Below are positions 25,728 to 34,837 of a stretch of 64,000 bases of DNA, piece after piece (within the stretch, counting starts at the first letter, position 1; each line of letters starts with the position of its first letter). The DNA lies in assembly GCF_021730305.1 (NCBI RefSeq), contig NZ_CP032674.1, positions 4,139,001-4,203,000 of the forward strand, read 5' to 3'. The notes below the pieces were generated by a model, which was given only the letters and a program-made list of their open reading frames with translations, was not told where the DNA came from and did not search any database. Source of the stretch: Xanthobacter sp. YC-JY1. Its GTDB lineage: Bacteria > Pseudomonadota > Alphaproteobacteria > Rhizobiales > Xanthobacteraceae. Made by a program: the position numbers and the translations under genes.

Positions 25728-27316
25728 GGCTACGGCTACTCAAGGTCGAGCGATCGGGCACCGGTGGCGGCCTTTACGACGGCACTCAGATCTGGTTCGG
25801 CCGCGATGCCGACGGCAAGGCGGGCGAGGCCCTCGCACCTCTGTGCATGATCGGCCCCAATGGTTCGGGTAAGTCGCAGTTCCTCCAATTGGTTGCCGAG
25901 ATTTTCCAAGCGGCGTGGCATGCGCATGCGCCCGATGAGGAGCGGCGTAGTGCTAACGACGCTGTACTGTTCGACCTAGAATACATGGTGCAGCCTAAAG
26001 GCGCGGATAGCTATGAGACTGTGCGTCTCATCCGCGAGGCTAAGGGCAAAAAGCCCGGACCAATCGCACTTATCCGCACTAATGGTCAAAGCATCAAGCC
26101 GGGAGACCCGGACTTCGGACAGTTTCTGCCGACTTTGATCATCGGCTACACCTCGGGCGATAATGAGACGCTGAGCCTGCCGTTTCTTGCCAGCCGAAGC
26201 GGTTACGCAAGAGATGTCGCCAAAGCGGCGCGCATGGTAGAAGCCAGGAAGGTGCCGGATAACCGGCTGATGCTGATCGATTATGGCACCAATCTGGAGG
26301 TGCTGTTTTCCAATCTCATGCTCGGCTCCGAGTTCGTTAAGTCAGAACTGCTGCGACATGCCAGCCTGGGCGACCTTGCGTCCTGCCGCTGCATAGTGCG
26401 GCTTGCGCACTCAGCCGTACCTAAAATCCCGAAGAAGAAGCGCATTTCTTCGCGCAAGGGCGTCCAGCTCACCGATGAACTCGAGACGGTCATCGACAAT
26501 CTCCAGCGCACCGCAACCTGCTGGCATTTCGACGAGAAGACCGAGACATACACCTTCGATTTCCTGATCACTGAGGCGACACGTGAAGCATTCCGGCATT
26601 TCTGGTCCGACGCCTTTTCGCTCTACCGGTCTTTGCACAAGCTAGCACTGCTCAACGACCTCGCCATTCCGCGTCCTGCGCGCAAGCGATTCGACAAAGC
26701 GGTTAAGGAGCGGCGCTTCGCCTCGAGGTTGCCCGAGCCGCAGCAGGAGGACATGGTCTTCAGCTTCGAGGAAGTCCGCTTCTGGCCGAAGGACAAGGCA
26801 TCGGATCCGGTTGACTATGTATCGTTGTCCGATGGCGAGCATCAGCAAGCGCTGATCCTCGGCATTTATGCGATGATCGCCGATGCCAACGCGATTTTTC
26901 TGCTCGATGAGCCAGAGTCGCATTTCAACCCGAAGTGGCGCGTCGAATTCGTCCAACAACTAATGAAGATGGTGGGCGACCGCGGCAATCAAGAATTTCT
27001 GCTAACGACGCATGCGCCATTCGTGCCGTCGGATATGCCGAGAGATCAGGTGATGATCTTCTCGAGGGACGCGAGTACAGGCAAGTTCATCGTCGAGGCG
27101 CCCAAAATCGAAACTTTCGGCACCACGTTCGACCGCATTCTCGAAAGCTGCTTCGGCATTCGCCCGCCCAACTCGCACATCGCCGAAAAAGAAATCGCAA
27201 AGCTCCTCAAGTCGGACGATCTAGCGAAGGTTGAGGAGGGGTTCAGGGAGCTCGGCCCGTCGATCGGGAAAGCGCTTCTGGCCGATCATCTGCGAAAGCT
27301 GAAAAATCGGGACTAG
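25724..27316 (+). CDS. AAA/ABC-type ATPase of a restriction-linked defence module (PtuA-like)
   Basis: A 530-residue ATPase with Walker A GPNGSGKS (residues 44 to 51), ABC-like signature LSDGEHQ (about 367 to 373), Walker B IFLLDEPESHFNP (about 391 to 403) and H-loop TTHAPF (about 430). This SMC/OLD-like layout is that of ATPases found with restriction systems and of Septu PtuA. It overlaps hsdS by 4 bases and is followed 2 bases later by an HNH nuclease gene, the PtuA-PtuB arrangement. Likely an effector that senses DNA or phage and licenses the nuclease. Confidence 0.8.
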   Translation: MRLRLLKVERSGTGGGLYDGTQIWFGRDADGKAGEALAPLCMIGPNGSGKSQFLQLVAEIFQAAWHAHAPDEERRSANDAVLFDLEYMVQPKGADSYETVRLIREAKGKKPGPIALIRTNGQSIKPGDPDFGQFLPTLIIGYTSGDNETLSLPFLASRSGYARDVAKAARMVEARKVPDNRLMLIDYGTNLEVLFSNLMLGSEFVKSELLRHASLGDLASCRCIVRLAHSAVPKIPKKKRISSRKGVQLTDELETVIDNLQRTATCWHFDEKTETYTFDFLITEATREAFRHFWSDAFSLYRSLHKLALLNDLAIPRPARKRFDKAVKERRFASRLPEPQQEDMVFSFEEVRFWPKDKASDPVDYVSLSDGEHQQALILGIYAMIADANAIFLLDEPESHFNPKWRVEFVQQLMKMVGDRGNQEFLLTTHAPFVPSDMPRDQVMIFSRDASTGKFIVEAPKIETFGTTFDRILESCFGIRPPNSHIAEKEIAKLLKSDDLAKVEEGFRELGPSIGKALLADHLRKLKNRD

Positions 27317-27318
27317 GA

Positions 27319-28401
27319 ATGCTTTTCTCGTATCCGATAGAAGCCATCGGCCAGAACTGGCTGAACGCGGTTGCCGTCGATCTGATGCTCGCTGGCATGG
27401 ACGCGATCGACGCGGGGCGCCGACCCGCGGCTTGGCCCGCGTGCCTGCCGCAGGCTCGGCGTGCACTTCTCGAGCAGCGCACCGGTCTGAAATCGAAACT
27501 CACCGCTCTGCTGCGCGAGTATCGCAGACTCCCCGCGGCTGAGCGGCCGGACGTGCGAGCGGCCATTCTCAGACAGACCGAATTGCCCAATGTCTTCAGC
27601 GATGCCGCCCCGTGCCCGACGCTCGCTTCGCTGCCGGCGTCGATCCGCGCACCGGCGAGTGCGCTCGCGGACTATCTCTTCGACCAGCTGTCGAGCCTTA
27701 AAGAGGGCGACGGCTTCCTACGCGACAATCAATATAAGATTATCTACGCAAGCGAGATTAGGCATTGTCCGTTCTGTGGTCTCAATTATTTTCGCGCGCC
27801 TGGCGCACCGCGGCACGCGCTCGACCATCTGTTGCCGATCTCGATCTACGCGTTTGCTGCCGCCGACCTACGCAATCTCCCGCCAGCCTGTGACGAGTGC
27901 AATTCAACCTACAAACGCGGCATCGATATCTTGATCGGCCTGGGCGGACTGCGCCGCCGCTGCTCAGATCCTTATTCTGGACCGACCTATCGGATCAGCC
28001 TGGAAGGCAGTGAGTTTTTCAAGGGCAACACGGTCGGCGGGTATGTCCTACCGCGGTGGAACATCTCGATGGTCGGCGACGAGCTAGACCGGGCTGAGAC
28101 ATGGAACGCCGTGTATCAGATTAAGCTGCGCTACGCGCGCGACATCCTCGATGCCGACTTCCTCAGCTGGATCAAGCATTACAGTGGCTGGTTTTTGGCC
28201 GAACTGGGGCGCGGCCGTGACGCCAACGGAGTAGCGGCCGAACTACCCCGCTATATCAACAATGTGATCCAGGATGGCTATGCAGATCGCGCCTTCCTCA
28301 AGGCCGAAGCGTTCAGGCTCCTCAATCACGCCTGTCAGGACCCGGGGATCGGGGATGACGTCCGACACTGGCTTTGGGCCTTCGTCGAATATGCACAATA
28401 A
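27319..28401 (+). CDS. HNH endonuclease (PtuB-like effector)
   Basis: A 360-residue protein with a zinc-bound HNH nuclease core: CPFC (residues 150 to 153), HALDHLLP with the catalytic His at 170, NLPPACDECN with Asn 186, CxxC at 191 to 194 and Asn 195, then TYKRG. The N-terminal 140 residues are helical and may contact the ATPase. It starts 2 bases after the ATPase stop, so the pair is co-translated. By analogy with Septu, it should cut DNA or RNA on activation. No HsdR is found next to hsdMS, so this nuclease may be the cutting arm. Confidence 0.8.
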   Translation: MLFSYPIEAIGQNWLNAVAVDLMLAGMDAIDAGRRPAAWPACLPQARRALLEQRTGLKSKLTALLREYRRLPAAERPDVRAAILRQTELPNVFSDAAPCPTLASLPASIRAPASALADYLFDQLSSLKEGDGFLRDNQYKIIYASEIRHCPFCGLNYFRAPGAPRHALDHLLPISIYAFAAADLRNLPPACDECNSTYKRGIDILIGLGGLRRRCSDPYSGPTYRISLEGSEFFKGNTVGGYVLPRWNISMVGDELDRAETWNAVYQIKLRYARDILDADFLSWIKHYSGWFLAELGRGRDANGVAAELPRYINNVIQDGYADRAFLKAEAFRLLNHACQDPGIGDDVRHWLWAFVEYAQ

Positions 28402-28737
28402 AGATGCGCTGGGTCCGGACGCGCCGATCACAGCGTCATTGCCTGGGCGTCATTCGGATGGCGCCTGTGATGCAGCGTCGGGACGCAAGCCTATTGGCGC
28501 TGTCGCTCAGGCGCGAGGCTGCTGCGCCGCCCCTCTCCACCGATCGAAGACGAACGCGATGCCGCCGAGCAGGCGCGGTCGGCTTTTGGGCACCCGACAT
28601 TGGCCGAATCTGCTTTTCGCTATGGCCCGACATTAGCTGCCAGTCCGCAACCGGCCCCATACAAGCCATTTGTGATAACCGCTGCGGACTTCTCCACCTG
28701 GCGCAGAGGTGACCTTAACCCGTCCTGCGATCTCAGC
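28402..28737. other. Intergenic region without a supported gene
   Basis: 336 bases between the HNH gene and a convergent small gene. Several short frames cross it but none looks coding. I see no clear terminator with a T run. Confidence 0.5.
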
Positions 28738-29247
28738 TCACCCGACGGGACTTCGGCATGCCAGCTCTTCGGCCAGCAGCCATAGCGCGTTCGCCAGCAA
28801 CTGCATCGCCCATTGCGGATAGACAACAGCCCTCCTAGCGCCGAATGATAGGCTGCAGTAGGTCCTCGAAGTGCTCAGCCCATTATCGGCACTCGCGACG
28901 AGATGAAGGGTCGGTGACAGCGTCAGACAGAGACGCATCGCATACGAGTCGTCGATAGGACCGGCGACATATTGTTCGCGGCCCGATCCTGCACGTTGAT
29001 AGCTGATGCAGAGGGGCAGGCGCTCCTGGATGTCACCATGGGGGGTGCCGAGCGTGATGCTGGCGAGGTGCGTGGCCGCGGGATCGATGCTGAACTTGAG
29101 GCCCATGTGAGGCGCGGCCGTGTCGAGCGAGGTAAAGAGAGCCGGATCGCACCACGCTCCGATGATTGCTTCGGACGGGGCATGGATAAGACGGCGGTGC
29201 CGGGCAAACAGCGGACGCGGGTGGGCTGAGGAAACGTGCGGGAACAT
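28738..29247 (-). CDS. Hypothetical protein next to IS66, possibly 5'-interrupted
   Basis: A 169-residue protein from an ATG at 29247 (MFPHVSSAHPRPLFARHRRL), with protein-like beta patterns (MGLKFSIDPAATHLASITLG, AMRLCLTLSPTLHLVASAD) and a C-terminal helix. The frame stays open upstream to the IS66 insertion at 29347. Removing the IS and one target repeat joins it in frame to an open segment starting at 31935, giving up to 246 residues. So the IS may have cut the real 5' end. No family recognised. Confidence 0.45.
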   Translation of the reverse strand: MFPHVSSAHPRPLFARHRRLIHAPSEAIIGAWCDPALFTSLDTAAPHMGLKFSIDPAATHLASITLGTPHGDIQERLPLCISYQRAGSGREQYVAGPIDDSYAMRLCLTLSPTLHLVASADNGLSTSRTYCSLSFGARRAVVYPQWAMQLLANALWLLAEELACRSPVG

Positions 29248-29410
29248 GAGGCGACCTCTCGCATGAGAAGAGCGCCTCACCCCGGCCTGGGTGGCTTTAT
29301 GCAGAAGGTCGAGAGAAGACCCAACGATGATATTCGCTGGACGAAGCGTAAGCGTCGTCCCGAGCGCACCTTCATCGGCAGGGCGCGAGAGCGCAGTTTG
29401 ACGATCCTGC

Positions 29411-29857
29411 ATGGAGGATCGTTTTGTGTCTGGGCTTGACCATAGACTTGAGCCGGAGGTTGAGGTCCGGCGCTTCGAAGTGATCACCGGCGCGATGGGG
29501 CGCCGACGCTGGACGGCGGACGACCGGGCGCGGATCCTGGAAGAAACGCTCGTTCCCGGTGCCGTGGTCTCGGCGGTTGCCCGTCGCCACGGCCTGACAC
29601 CGCAGCAACTGTTCACCTGGCGCCGTGCGGCACGCAAGGCAAGCGAGATGATGCCGGCGTTCGTGCCGGCCGTGGTCGCGCCGGAAGCGGCTCCGGCATC
29701 TGCGTCCGTCCCACCGTCACGGCCGAAGCGGCGTGGCCGGCGACGTCGCGCGGCAGCCATCGAGGTCGATGTCGGCGGGGTCAGGGTGACAATCGAGAAC
29801 GGGGCCTCGCCGGCCACCATCGCAGCGGTGATCGGCGTGCTGAAGGCCGGGTCGTGA
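29411..29857 (+). CDS. tnpA: IS66-family accessory protein TnpA
   Basis: A 148-residue protein with the helix-turn-helix of IS66 TnpA/IS3 OrfA type: RRRWTADDRARILEETLVPG, then VSAVARRHGLTPQQLFTWRR. The C-terminal half is Pro/Ala/Arg-rich (PSRPKRRGRRRRAA) and ends in IEVDVGGVRVTIENGA, typical of this family. It overlaps tnpB by 4 bases. A GTG at 29423 is an alternative start. Confidence 0.88.
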   Translation: MEDRFVSGLDHRLEPEVEVRRFEVITGAMGRRRWTADDRARILEETLVPGAVVSAVARRHGLTPQQLFTWRRAARKASEMMPAFVPAVVAPEAAPASASVPPSRPKRRGRRRRAAAIEVDVGGVRVTIENGASPATIAAVIGVLKAGS

Positions 29858-30210
29858 TCGGCCCGAGCGGCGCAGTCCGCGTCATGGTGGCGACGCGGCC
29901 GGTGGACTTCCGCAAAGGGGCGGAGGGGCTCGCCGCCTTGGTGCGCGAGACCATGGGCGCCGATCCGTTCTCCGGCACGGTGTACGTGTTCCGGGCCAAG
30001 CGCGCGGACCGGGTGAAGCTGGTGTTCTGGGACGGGACCGGCGTCGTGCTGGTGGCGAAGAGGCTGGAGGATGGGGAGTTCCGCTGGCCGAAGATCGAGG
30101 ACGGCACCCTGCAGCTGACGGCGGCCCAGCTCCAGGCCCTGCTTGAGGGCCTCGACTGGCGACGGGTCCACGAGGTGCAACGCACGACGACACCGGTCGC
30201 CGCCAGCTGA
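29854..30210 (+). CDS. tnpB: IS66-family accessory protein TnpB
   Basis: A 118-residue protein with the signature VATRPVDFRKGAEGLAALV and VYVFRAKRADRVKLVFWDGTG, then a C-terminal LQLTAAQLQALLEGLDWRRV. This is the conserved IS66 Orf2 family (PF05717). It overlaps tnpA and precedes tnpC by 42 bases. Intact. Confidence 0.92.
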   Translation: MIGPSGAVRVMVATRPVDFRKGAEGLAALVRETMGADPFSGTVYVFRAKRADRVKLVFWDGTGVVLVAKRLEDGEFRWPKIEDGTLQLTAAQLQALLEGLDWRRVHEVQRTTTPVAAS

Positions 30211-30252
30211 AGAGGCTCGCAGGGGCCCGGCGAATATGATTCTATCTTTGCC

Positions 30253-31783
30253 ATGGCTTCGCTCTCCACCGAGCTCCCCCACGATCCCGAGACGCTCCAG
30301 GCGATGCTGGTCGCGCGGGATGCGGAGATCGAGCGCCTGAGCCAGATCATCAAGGAGCTGCAGCGTCACCGCTTCGGGCGCCGGGCGGAGAGCCTCCCCG
30401 AGGACCAGCTGCTGCTGGCCCTGGAAGAGGCCGAGCAGGTCGAGGCCTCTGGCTTCGCCGCATCCGAGGATGAGGCGCCGGCCGAGAAGGCCGAACGGGT
30501 CGCCAAACGCCGTACGAACCGGGGCGCTGCCCGCCCATCTGCCGCGGATCGAGACCGTGGTCGATATCGAGAGCGACATCTGCCCGTGCTGTTCCGGCAA
30601 GCTGCACCGCATCGGCGAGGACGTGGCCGAGCGGCTCGACATGGTACCCGCCCAGTTCCGCGTCCTGGTGGTGCGCCGGCCGAAATATGCCTGCCGTTCC
30701 TGCGCCGACGTGGTGGTGCAGGCTCCGGCGCCGGCACGGCTGATCGAGGGCGGACTGCCGACCGAAGCGACCGTCGCTCATGTGCTCGTCTCCAAATATG
30801 CCGACCATCTGCCCCTGTATCGCCAGGCCCAGATCTACGGGCGCCAGGGCATCGCGCTCGACCGTTCGACGCTGGCGGACTGGGTCGGGCGCGCGGCCTT
30901 CCTGCTGCGGCCTGTCCATGAGCGGCTGCTGGCGGTGCTGAGGGCCTCGCCCAAGCTGTTCGCCGACGAGACCACGGCGCCGGTGCTCGATCCCGGGCGA
31001 GGCCGGACCAAGACCGGGCAGCTCTTCGTCTATGCCCGTGATGACCGTCCATGGGGCGGCGCGGGTCCGCCTGCCGTCGCTTATGTCTATGCGCCGGATC
31101 GCAAGGGTGAGCGGCCCATCGCCCATCTCGACGGCTTCACCGGCATCCTGCAGGTCGACGGCTATGGCGGCTACAAAGCGCTGGCCGGACGCAACACGGT
31201 GAAGCTGGCGTTCTGCTGGGCGCATGTGCGCCGCCGCTTCTACGAGCTCGCCCAGGCAGGCCCGGCGCCGATCGCCAGTGAAGCCCTGCAGCGCATCGCC
31301 GAACTCTACCACGTCGAGGCTGCGATCCGGGGCCGGCCCCCGGATGAGCGCCAGGCCACGCGCCGGGAGAAAAGCAGACCGACCATCGAGGCCCTCGAGC
31401 CGTGGCTGCGGGCGAAGCTGGCGCTGATCAGCCAGAAGACCAAGCTCGCCGAGGCGATCCGCTATGCGCTCTCGCGCTGGGAGGGCCTCACCCTGTTCCT
31501 CGACGACGGCCGCGTCGAGCTGGACAACAACATCGTGGAGCGCTCCATCCGACCCTTGGCCCTCACCCGGAAGAATGCGCTCTTCGCCGGCTCCGACGGG
31601 GGTGCCGAGCACTGGGCCGTCATCGCTTCGCAGGTCGAGACCTGCAAGCTCAACGGCATCGACCCCCAGGCCTATCTCGCGGACGTCATCACCCGCATCG
31701 TCAACGGCCATCCCAACAGCCGCATCGACGACCTCATGCCATGGGCCTACCCAGCACAGCCCGCCCTCAGCAACGTGGCCTGA
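30253..31783 (+). pseudogene. tnpC: IS66 transposase TnpC, frameshifted
   Basis: The first frame encodes the N-terminal coiled coil and RHRFGRRAESLPEDQLLLAL up to about 30523. The second frame continues with GALPAHLPRIETVVDIES, the zinc-binding CPCCSGKL, then the DDE catalytic domain (LFADETTAPVLDPG, ILQVDGYGGYKAL, VELDNNIVERSIRPLALTRK) to the stop at 31783. The break lies at CCGGGGCG (30519-30527), where one base too many or two too few are present. Total length is normal for IS66 transposases. Confidence 0.85.
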
Positions 31784-31930
31784 TCACGACGGTTACGACG
31801 AAGATAGAAGGGAAGAGAGAGGACTGTTGTTGGTCTTGAGACGGAGCGACCCAGGCCAGGCATGAGACACTGCCGGGCAGAAGCGCGTCGGCTCAACTCA
31901 TATAGAAATATCGTCTGCGTCAAAACACTG

Positions 31931-31974
31931 GACACCTGTTCAGGGTAACCGCCGCGTTATCTGAACAGGATGTC
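31931..31974. repeat. Inverted repeat downstream of the toxin gene
   Basis: GACACCTGTTCAG and CTGAACAGGATGTC pair over 9 consecutive bases plus 4 outer bases, with a 17-base loop. There is no T run on either side, so a terminator role for the leftward toxin operon is unsure. It could also be the end of an old mobile element. Confidence 0.4.
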
Positions 31975-32410
31975 ACGCTATGTTCAGCGCCGCCTCTATT
32001 CTTCTTGCGAGTTCGTCTTCGGTCAACTCACTCGCCGCCAGCGCCAACCATGTCGTCACCGCTGCGGCATCGTCCATAGTCAGATCGTACCCGTTGAGGG
32101 CGAGGAACAACTCGCACACCACGAAGGAGGTCCGCTTGTTGCCGTCCACGAAGGGATGGTTCTTGGCGATGCCGTAGGCGTAGGCAGCTGCCAGGGCCGC
32201 CACGTCAGAGGCGGACATCTGCTCTTGGCCGCCTTCGTCCTGCTGCATGTAGTGGTAGCGGTTCTTCGGACGATCGAGTGCCGTTTCCAACAACCCCTCG
32301 TCGCGCACGCCTCTGCCACCGCCATGCTCCGCGAGCTGGGCGTCATGAACGGCGAGCACCACGGCCTTTGTCACCCAGCGCGGTTCCTGTCGGCCGTCGG
32401 GCTCGCTCAC
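31973..32410 (-). CDS. doc: Doc-type Fic domain toxin
   Basis: A 145-residue protein with the Fic motif HPFVDGNKR (residues 85 to 93) and the Doc-family N-terminus (AVHDAQLAEHGGGRGVRDEG). Doc toxins phosphorylate EF-Tu and stop translation; the shorter HPFxDGNKR form fits Doc rather than AMP-adding Fic proteins. It is translated with a 4-base overlap after the AbrB-like antitoxin gene, the classical antitoxin-first order. It may stabilise the island. Confidence 0.9.
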   Translation of the reverse strand: MSEPDGRQEPRWVTKAVVLAVHDAQLAEHGGGRGVRDEGLLETALDRPKNRYHYMQQDEGGQEQMSASDVAALAAAYAYGIAKNHPFVDGNKRTSFVVCELFLALNGYDLTMDDAAAVTTWLALAASELTEDELARRIEAALNIA

Positions 32411-32631
32411 TTTGCCAGCTCACGCAGCGCGTTACGCCGCTTCTTCATGATCTTGCGGGCTTCCTCCATCTGCGCCTCGAACTCCGGTTCGTAGGGCGTG
32501 AGGTGGTAGCCGTCCGGCGTCTCGGTCAGATAGAGCGTATCGCCCTGCTCCACCTTGAGGCGGGCCAACACCTCCTTGGGCAGCACGGCGCCGACCGAAT
32601 TGCCGATCCTTCCAAGCTTGAGTGCGACCAT
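32407..32631 (-). CDS. AbrB/MazE-type antitoxin
   Basis: A 74-residue protein with the swapped-hairpin AbrB fold pattern LKLGRIGNSVGAVLPKEVLA and a charged C-terminal helix (EFEAQMEEARKIMKKRRNAL) that should cover the toxin. An AGGAG ribosome site lies 9 bases before the ATG. Together with the Fic toxin downstream it forms a type II toxin-antitoxin operon; it is probably the autorepressor. Pairing AbrB-type antitoxins with Doc is common in Proteobacteria. Confidence 0.88.
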   Translation of the reverse strand: MVALKLGRIGNSVGAVLPKEVLARLKVEQGDTLYLTETPDGYHLTPYEPEFEAQMEEARKIMKKRRNALRELAK

Positions 32632-32731
32632 GGCGATAGCTCCTTTCGTATGTACAGATGTATGAACGAACGTGGGTCGTCAAGGCATGTCCGCTTCCGC
32701 ACCCAACAGAGCGGACCTGCGTCAGCCCAAA

Positions 32732-33736
32732 TTAGTCCTCGGTGAAAGGCTGCCAGTCGTCGATGAGACGATGAACCGGCGAGAAGTCCGTGTACCGCGC
32801 ATGCAGGCGCGCGGAGAGGTCGGGGTCACCCGCTTCGCTAACGGCCGCGATCACATCCTCCAGGGCAATCGCCATGAAGGATACCCCGTCAGGCCGACGG
32901 TCGAGCATGGAGCGGTAAAGTTCCACGGCATACCAAGCTTCCCGGTTGGCGGCAGGTGCGATCGTGACGAACAGGCCATGGGCACCCTGCCCCCACTGCT
33001 CCCGGATCAGAGCGGCCAGAAGATGCTCGGCGGTGAGCTGGGCGAGGTGACCGGTCAAAAGGCTCGGCGCCTCAGGATCGAGATGAAGGGCGCAGGCACG
33101 GGTGAGTTCCCGATACCGGGCAGACCCGCTCCGTCCCGGCTGTCGCATATCCTCGGAATACTTGACCTCGATGGCGATGAAGGCGGGCCGACCGTCCGGG
33201 CAGGTACCGCTCACGAAGAGGTCGAAGGCGGTGTAGTCACCGAGATAGCGCGGGTCACCACGCCCCGGCGAGTGCTCGAAGGCCAGCTTCTCCACCTTCC
33301 CGAAGAAGCCGGGGAAGAGGCGCTCGAAGAGGCGATGGCGGCGTTCCTCATCCACCTGGCACAGTGCGAACAGGTTGAAGGTGAGCGGCTGGCTCGACAG
33401 GAGATTCTCCCACAGGCGCTGCTCATCGATGAGGGCGCCGTATTCTCGATAGGCTACGGCACGGCGCGCCAGCCGAGCTATGTCCGGGGTAAGGAAATTA
33501 CGACCACGACGCGCATCGGCAGGATCCAGGCGACTGCCCAGGACGCGGAGGCGCCCATCCCGCCCTCGATGCCGGCCGGCGGCAAGTCCACGCCCTGCAC
33601 GCCACAAAGATTGCAAAAGTCGCGCACAGCTCGCAAATCGAGTATCCCCCACCTCAAACACGTGATGTTCCTGGAGAATATCCCGTGGGACAAGGGGGAG
33701 ACGTACATTGCCGTAAGTGTCTTTATTTTCAGTCAT
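32732..33736 (-). CDS. PGN_0703-type putative restriction endonuclease
   Basis: A 334-residue protein with the PD-(D/E)XK core: FDLFVSGTCPDGRPAFIAIE followed by VKYSED (Asp, then Glu-x-Lys), preceded by LTFNLFALCQVDEE. This matches the PGN_0703-type putative restriction nucleases. The N-terminus contains LQSLWRAGRGLAAG and GRNFLTPDIARLARR, also typical. No methyltransferase is adjacent. It lies 100 bases upstream of the antitoxin gene on the same strand and is divergent from the replication-like gene at 33811. Confidence 0.75.
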   Translation of the reverse strand: MTENKDTYGNVRLPLVPRDILQEHHVFEVGDTRFASCARLLQSLWRAGRGLAAGRHRGRDGRLRVLGSRLDPADARRGRNFLTPDIARLARRAVAYREYGALIDEQRLWENLLSSQPLTFNLFALCQVDEERRHRLFERLFPGFFGKVEKLAFEHSPGRGDPRYLGDYTAFDLFVSGTCPDGRPAFIAIEVKYSEDMRQPGRSGSARYRELTRACALHLDPEAPSLLTGHLAQLTAEHLLAALIREQWGQGAHGLFVTIAPAANREAWYAVELYRSMLDRRPDGVSFMAIALEDVIAAVSEAGDPDLSARLHARYTDFSPVHRLIDDWQPFTED

Positions 33737-33810
33737 TTCGTCACCAAAACGCTTATTGGTGACGAAGCTTCCCGCGCATCAGCGACAATATAACGCAGAC
33801 CTGCGCCAAC

Positions 33811-34740
33811 TTGAAATTTCAGCAAAACACTATATATCTAAAGCTTGGGCATCCCCCAGGCGTTTGGATAAATTGCCTGGAGTCAACCTCGGTGTCCCTT
33901 CCGACTTCTCAGCCCCTCCCCCCTTCTGCAACTCAGCCGCAGGTCACGGCGCGCTTTGGCGCTCATTTTGCGCCGGCCTTTCCCGTTGGCGCTCGTTCAG
34001 CCGAATTCACTTGGCGGAAGGCACCCCCAGCGACAACCAAGTATATTAGCCGCAATCAGGCCATCAAACTTTACAGTTCTATACTTTTTGCAAACTATCA
34101 GGGCGTCGTTCTAAACGTAGAACTGACAATAGCGTGGAAGGTGGCAAATATCGTCAGCGCCAAGGCTGTTACCCAAAATTTGGAAAAGTTCCTCGATCGA
34201 TTCCGCAAGTTTATGGCACACCGAAAACTTTCTGCATTCTATTACGCAGTGCATGAAAACGGGAAGACGCTTGGGTACCACACGCATTTAGCACTACATG
34301 TTCCGGATCGGTATCGAAAGGAATTTCACCGATGGTGGCATAATATTGACAATGCATCAGACGGCTCCGATGGCACAGAGAGTTTCATGAACGCGCGTTT
34401 TCATCGCGACGATTCGGTGCATAGCCAGTGGCGCTGGTTCCAGTACTGCATGAAGGGCCTAGACCCCAGGCTAATGCCCAAGGAAAAAACGATTAGCGGG
34501 CGAAAAAATACTGATCTAAATACATTGGCTGGCGTTTGGCGCAGAGAGACCGGGCGGGTCGAAATGCGGAGGGTGTTGACATCACGGTCACTCGGCCCGG
34601 ATGCCCGAAGCAAGGCGAGCTACCAGCCGCCCCTCTCCTTCAACCGTGCGCCCTTTGAAGAGCGCTATACGGATGCGGAGTATAAACGCGGCCAGTCGGA
34701 GCGCATGGCGACAAAGTACCCCACGTTAGAACCGACTTGA
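33811..34740 (+). CDS. Putative HUH/inovirus Gp2-like replication protein
   Basis: A 309-residue basic protein in an AT-richer patch. It contains HTHLALH (residues 157 to 163), a His-hydrophobic-His-like motif, and WFQYCMKGLD with YCMK at 212 to 215, resembling the YxxK motif of rolling-circle initiators and the YagK/YfjJ (inovirus Gp2) group. The first 75 residues are low complexity and may be non-coding; the start is uncertain. A 17-bp perfect hairpin lies 10 bases after its stop and an AlpA-like gene is nearby, both consistent with a small replicon or satellite. Confidence 0.5.
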   Translation: MKFQQNTIYLKLGHPPGVWINCLESTSVSLPTSQPLPPSATQPQVTARFGAHFAPAFPVGARSAEFTWRKAPPATTKYISRNQAIKLYSSILFANYQGVVLNVELTIAWKVANIVSAKAVTQNLEKFLDRFRKFMAHRKLSAFYYAVHENGKTLGYHTHLALHVPDRYRKEFHRWWHNIDNASDGSDGTESFMNARFHRDDSVHSQWRWFQYCMKGLDPRLMPKEKTISGRKNTDLNTLAGVWRRETGRVEMRRVLTSRSLGPDARSKASYQPPLSFNRAPFEERYTDAEYKRGQSERMATKYPTLEPT

Positions 34741-34750
34741 TTAGGCTGTT

Positions 34751-34797
34751 TACGGAGGCTCCGCTTATGAAGATACTCAATAAGCGGAGCCTCCGTA
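34751..34797. repeat. 17-bp perfect inverted repeat (candidate origin hairpin)
   Basis: TACGGAGGCTCCGCTTA and its exact reverse complement are separated by 13 bases. There is no T run next to the stem, so it does not look like a plain terminator. It sits just after a putative HUH replication gene and could be its double-strand origin, or a hairpin ending convergent transcripts. Confidence 0.6.
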
Positions 34798-34837
34798 TCC
34801 CATCTTCCGCCCGGAGCCCGGCGAAGCAATCGATAAA

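Larger units (their letters stand above)
29348..31796 (+). mobile_element. IS66-family insertion sequence
   Basis: A 2.45-kb element with tnpA, tnpB and tnpC in order. The left end starts GTAAGCGTCGTC and the right end is CACGACGGTTAC, an imperfect inverted repeat (10 of 12) of the usual IS66 form. Flanks are GACGAAGC (29340-29347) and GACGAAGA (31797-31804), an 8-bp target duplication with one mismatch, as expected for IS66. tnpC is frameshifted, so the copy is probably unable to move alone. Confidence 0.9.

Noticed and set aside
33478-33708. Possible frameshift in the PGN_0703-like nuclease N-terminus
   Set aside because: The main frame keeps family-like text (LQSLWRAGRGLAAG, GRNFLTPDIARL) throughout, so the other frame is a shadow.
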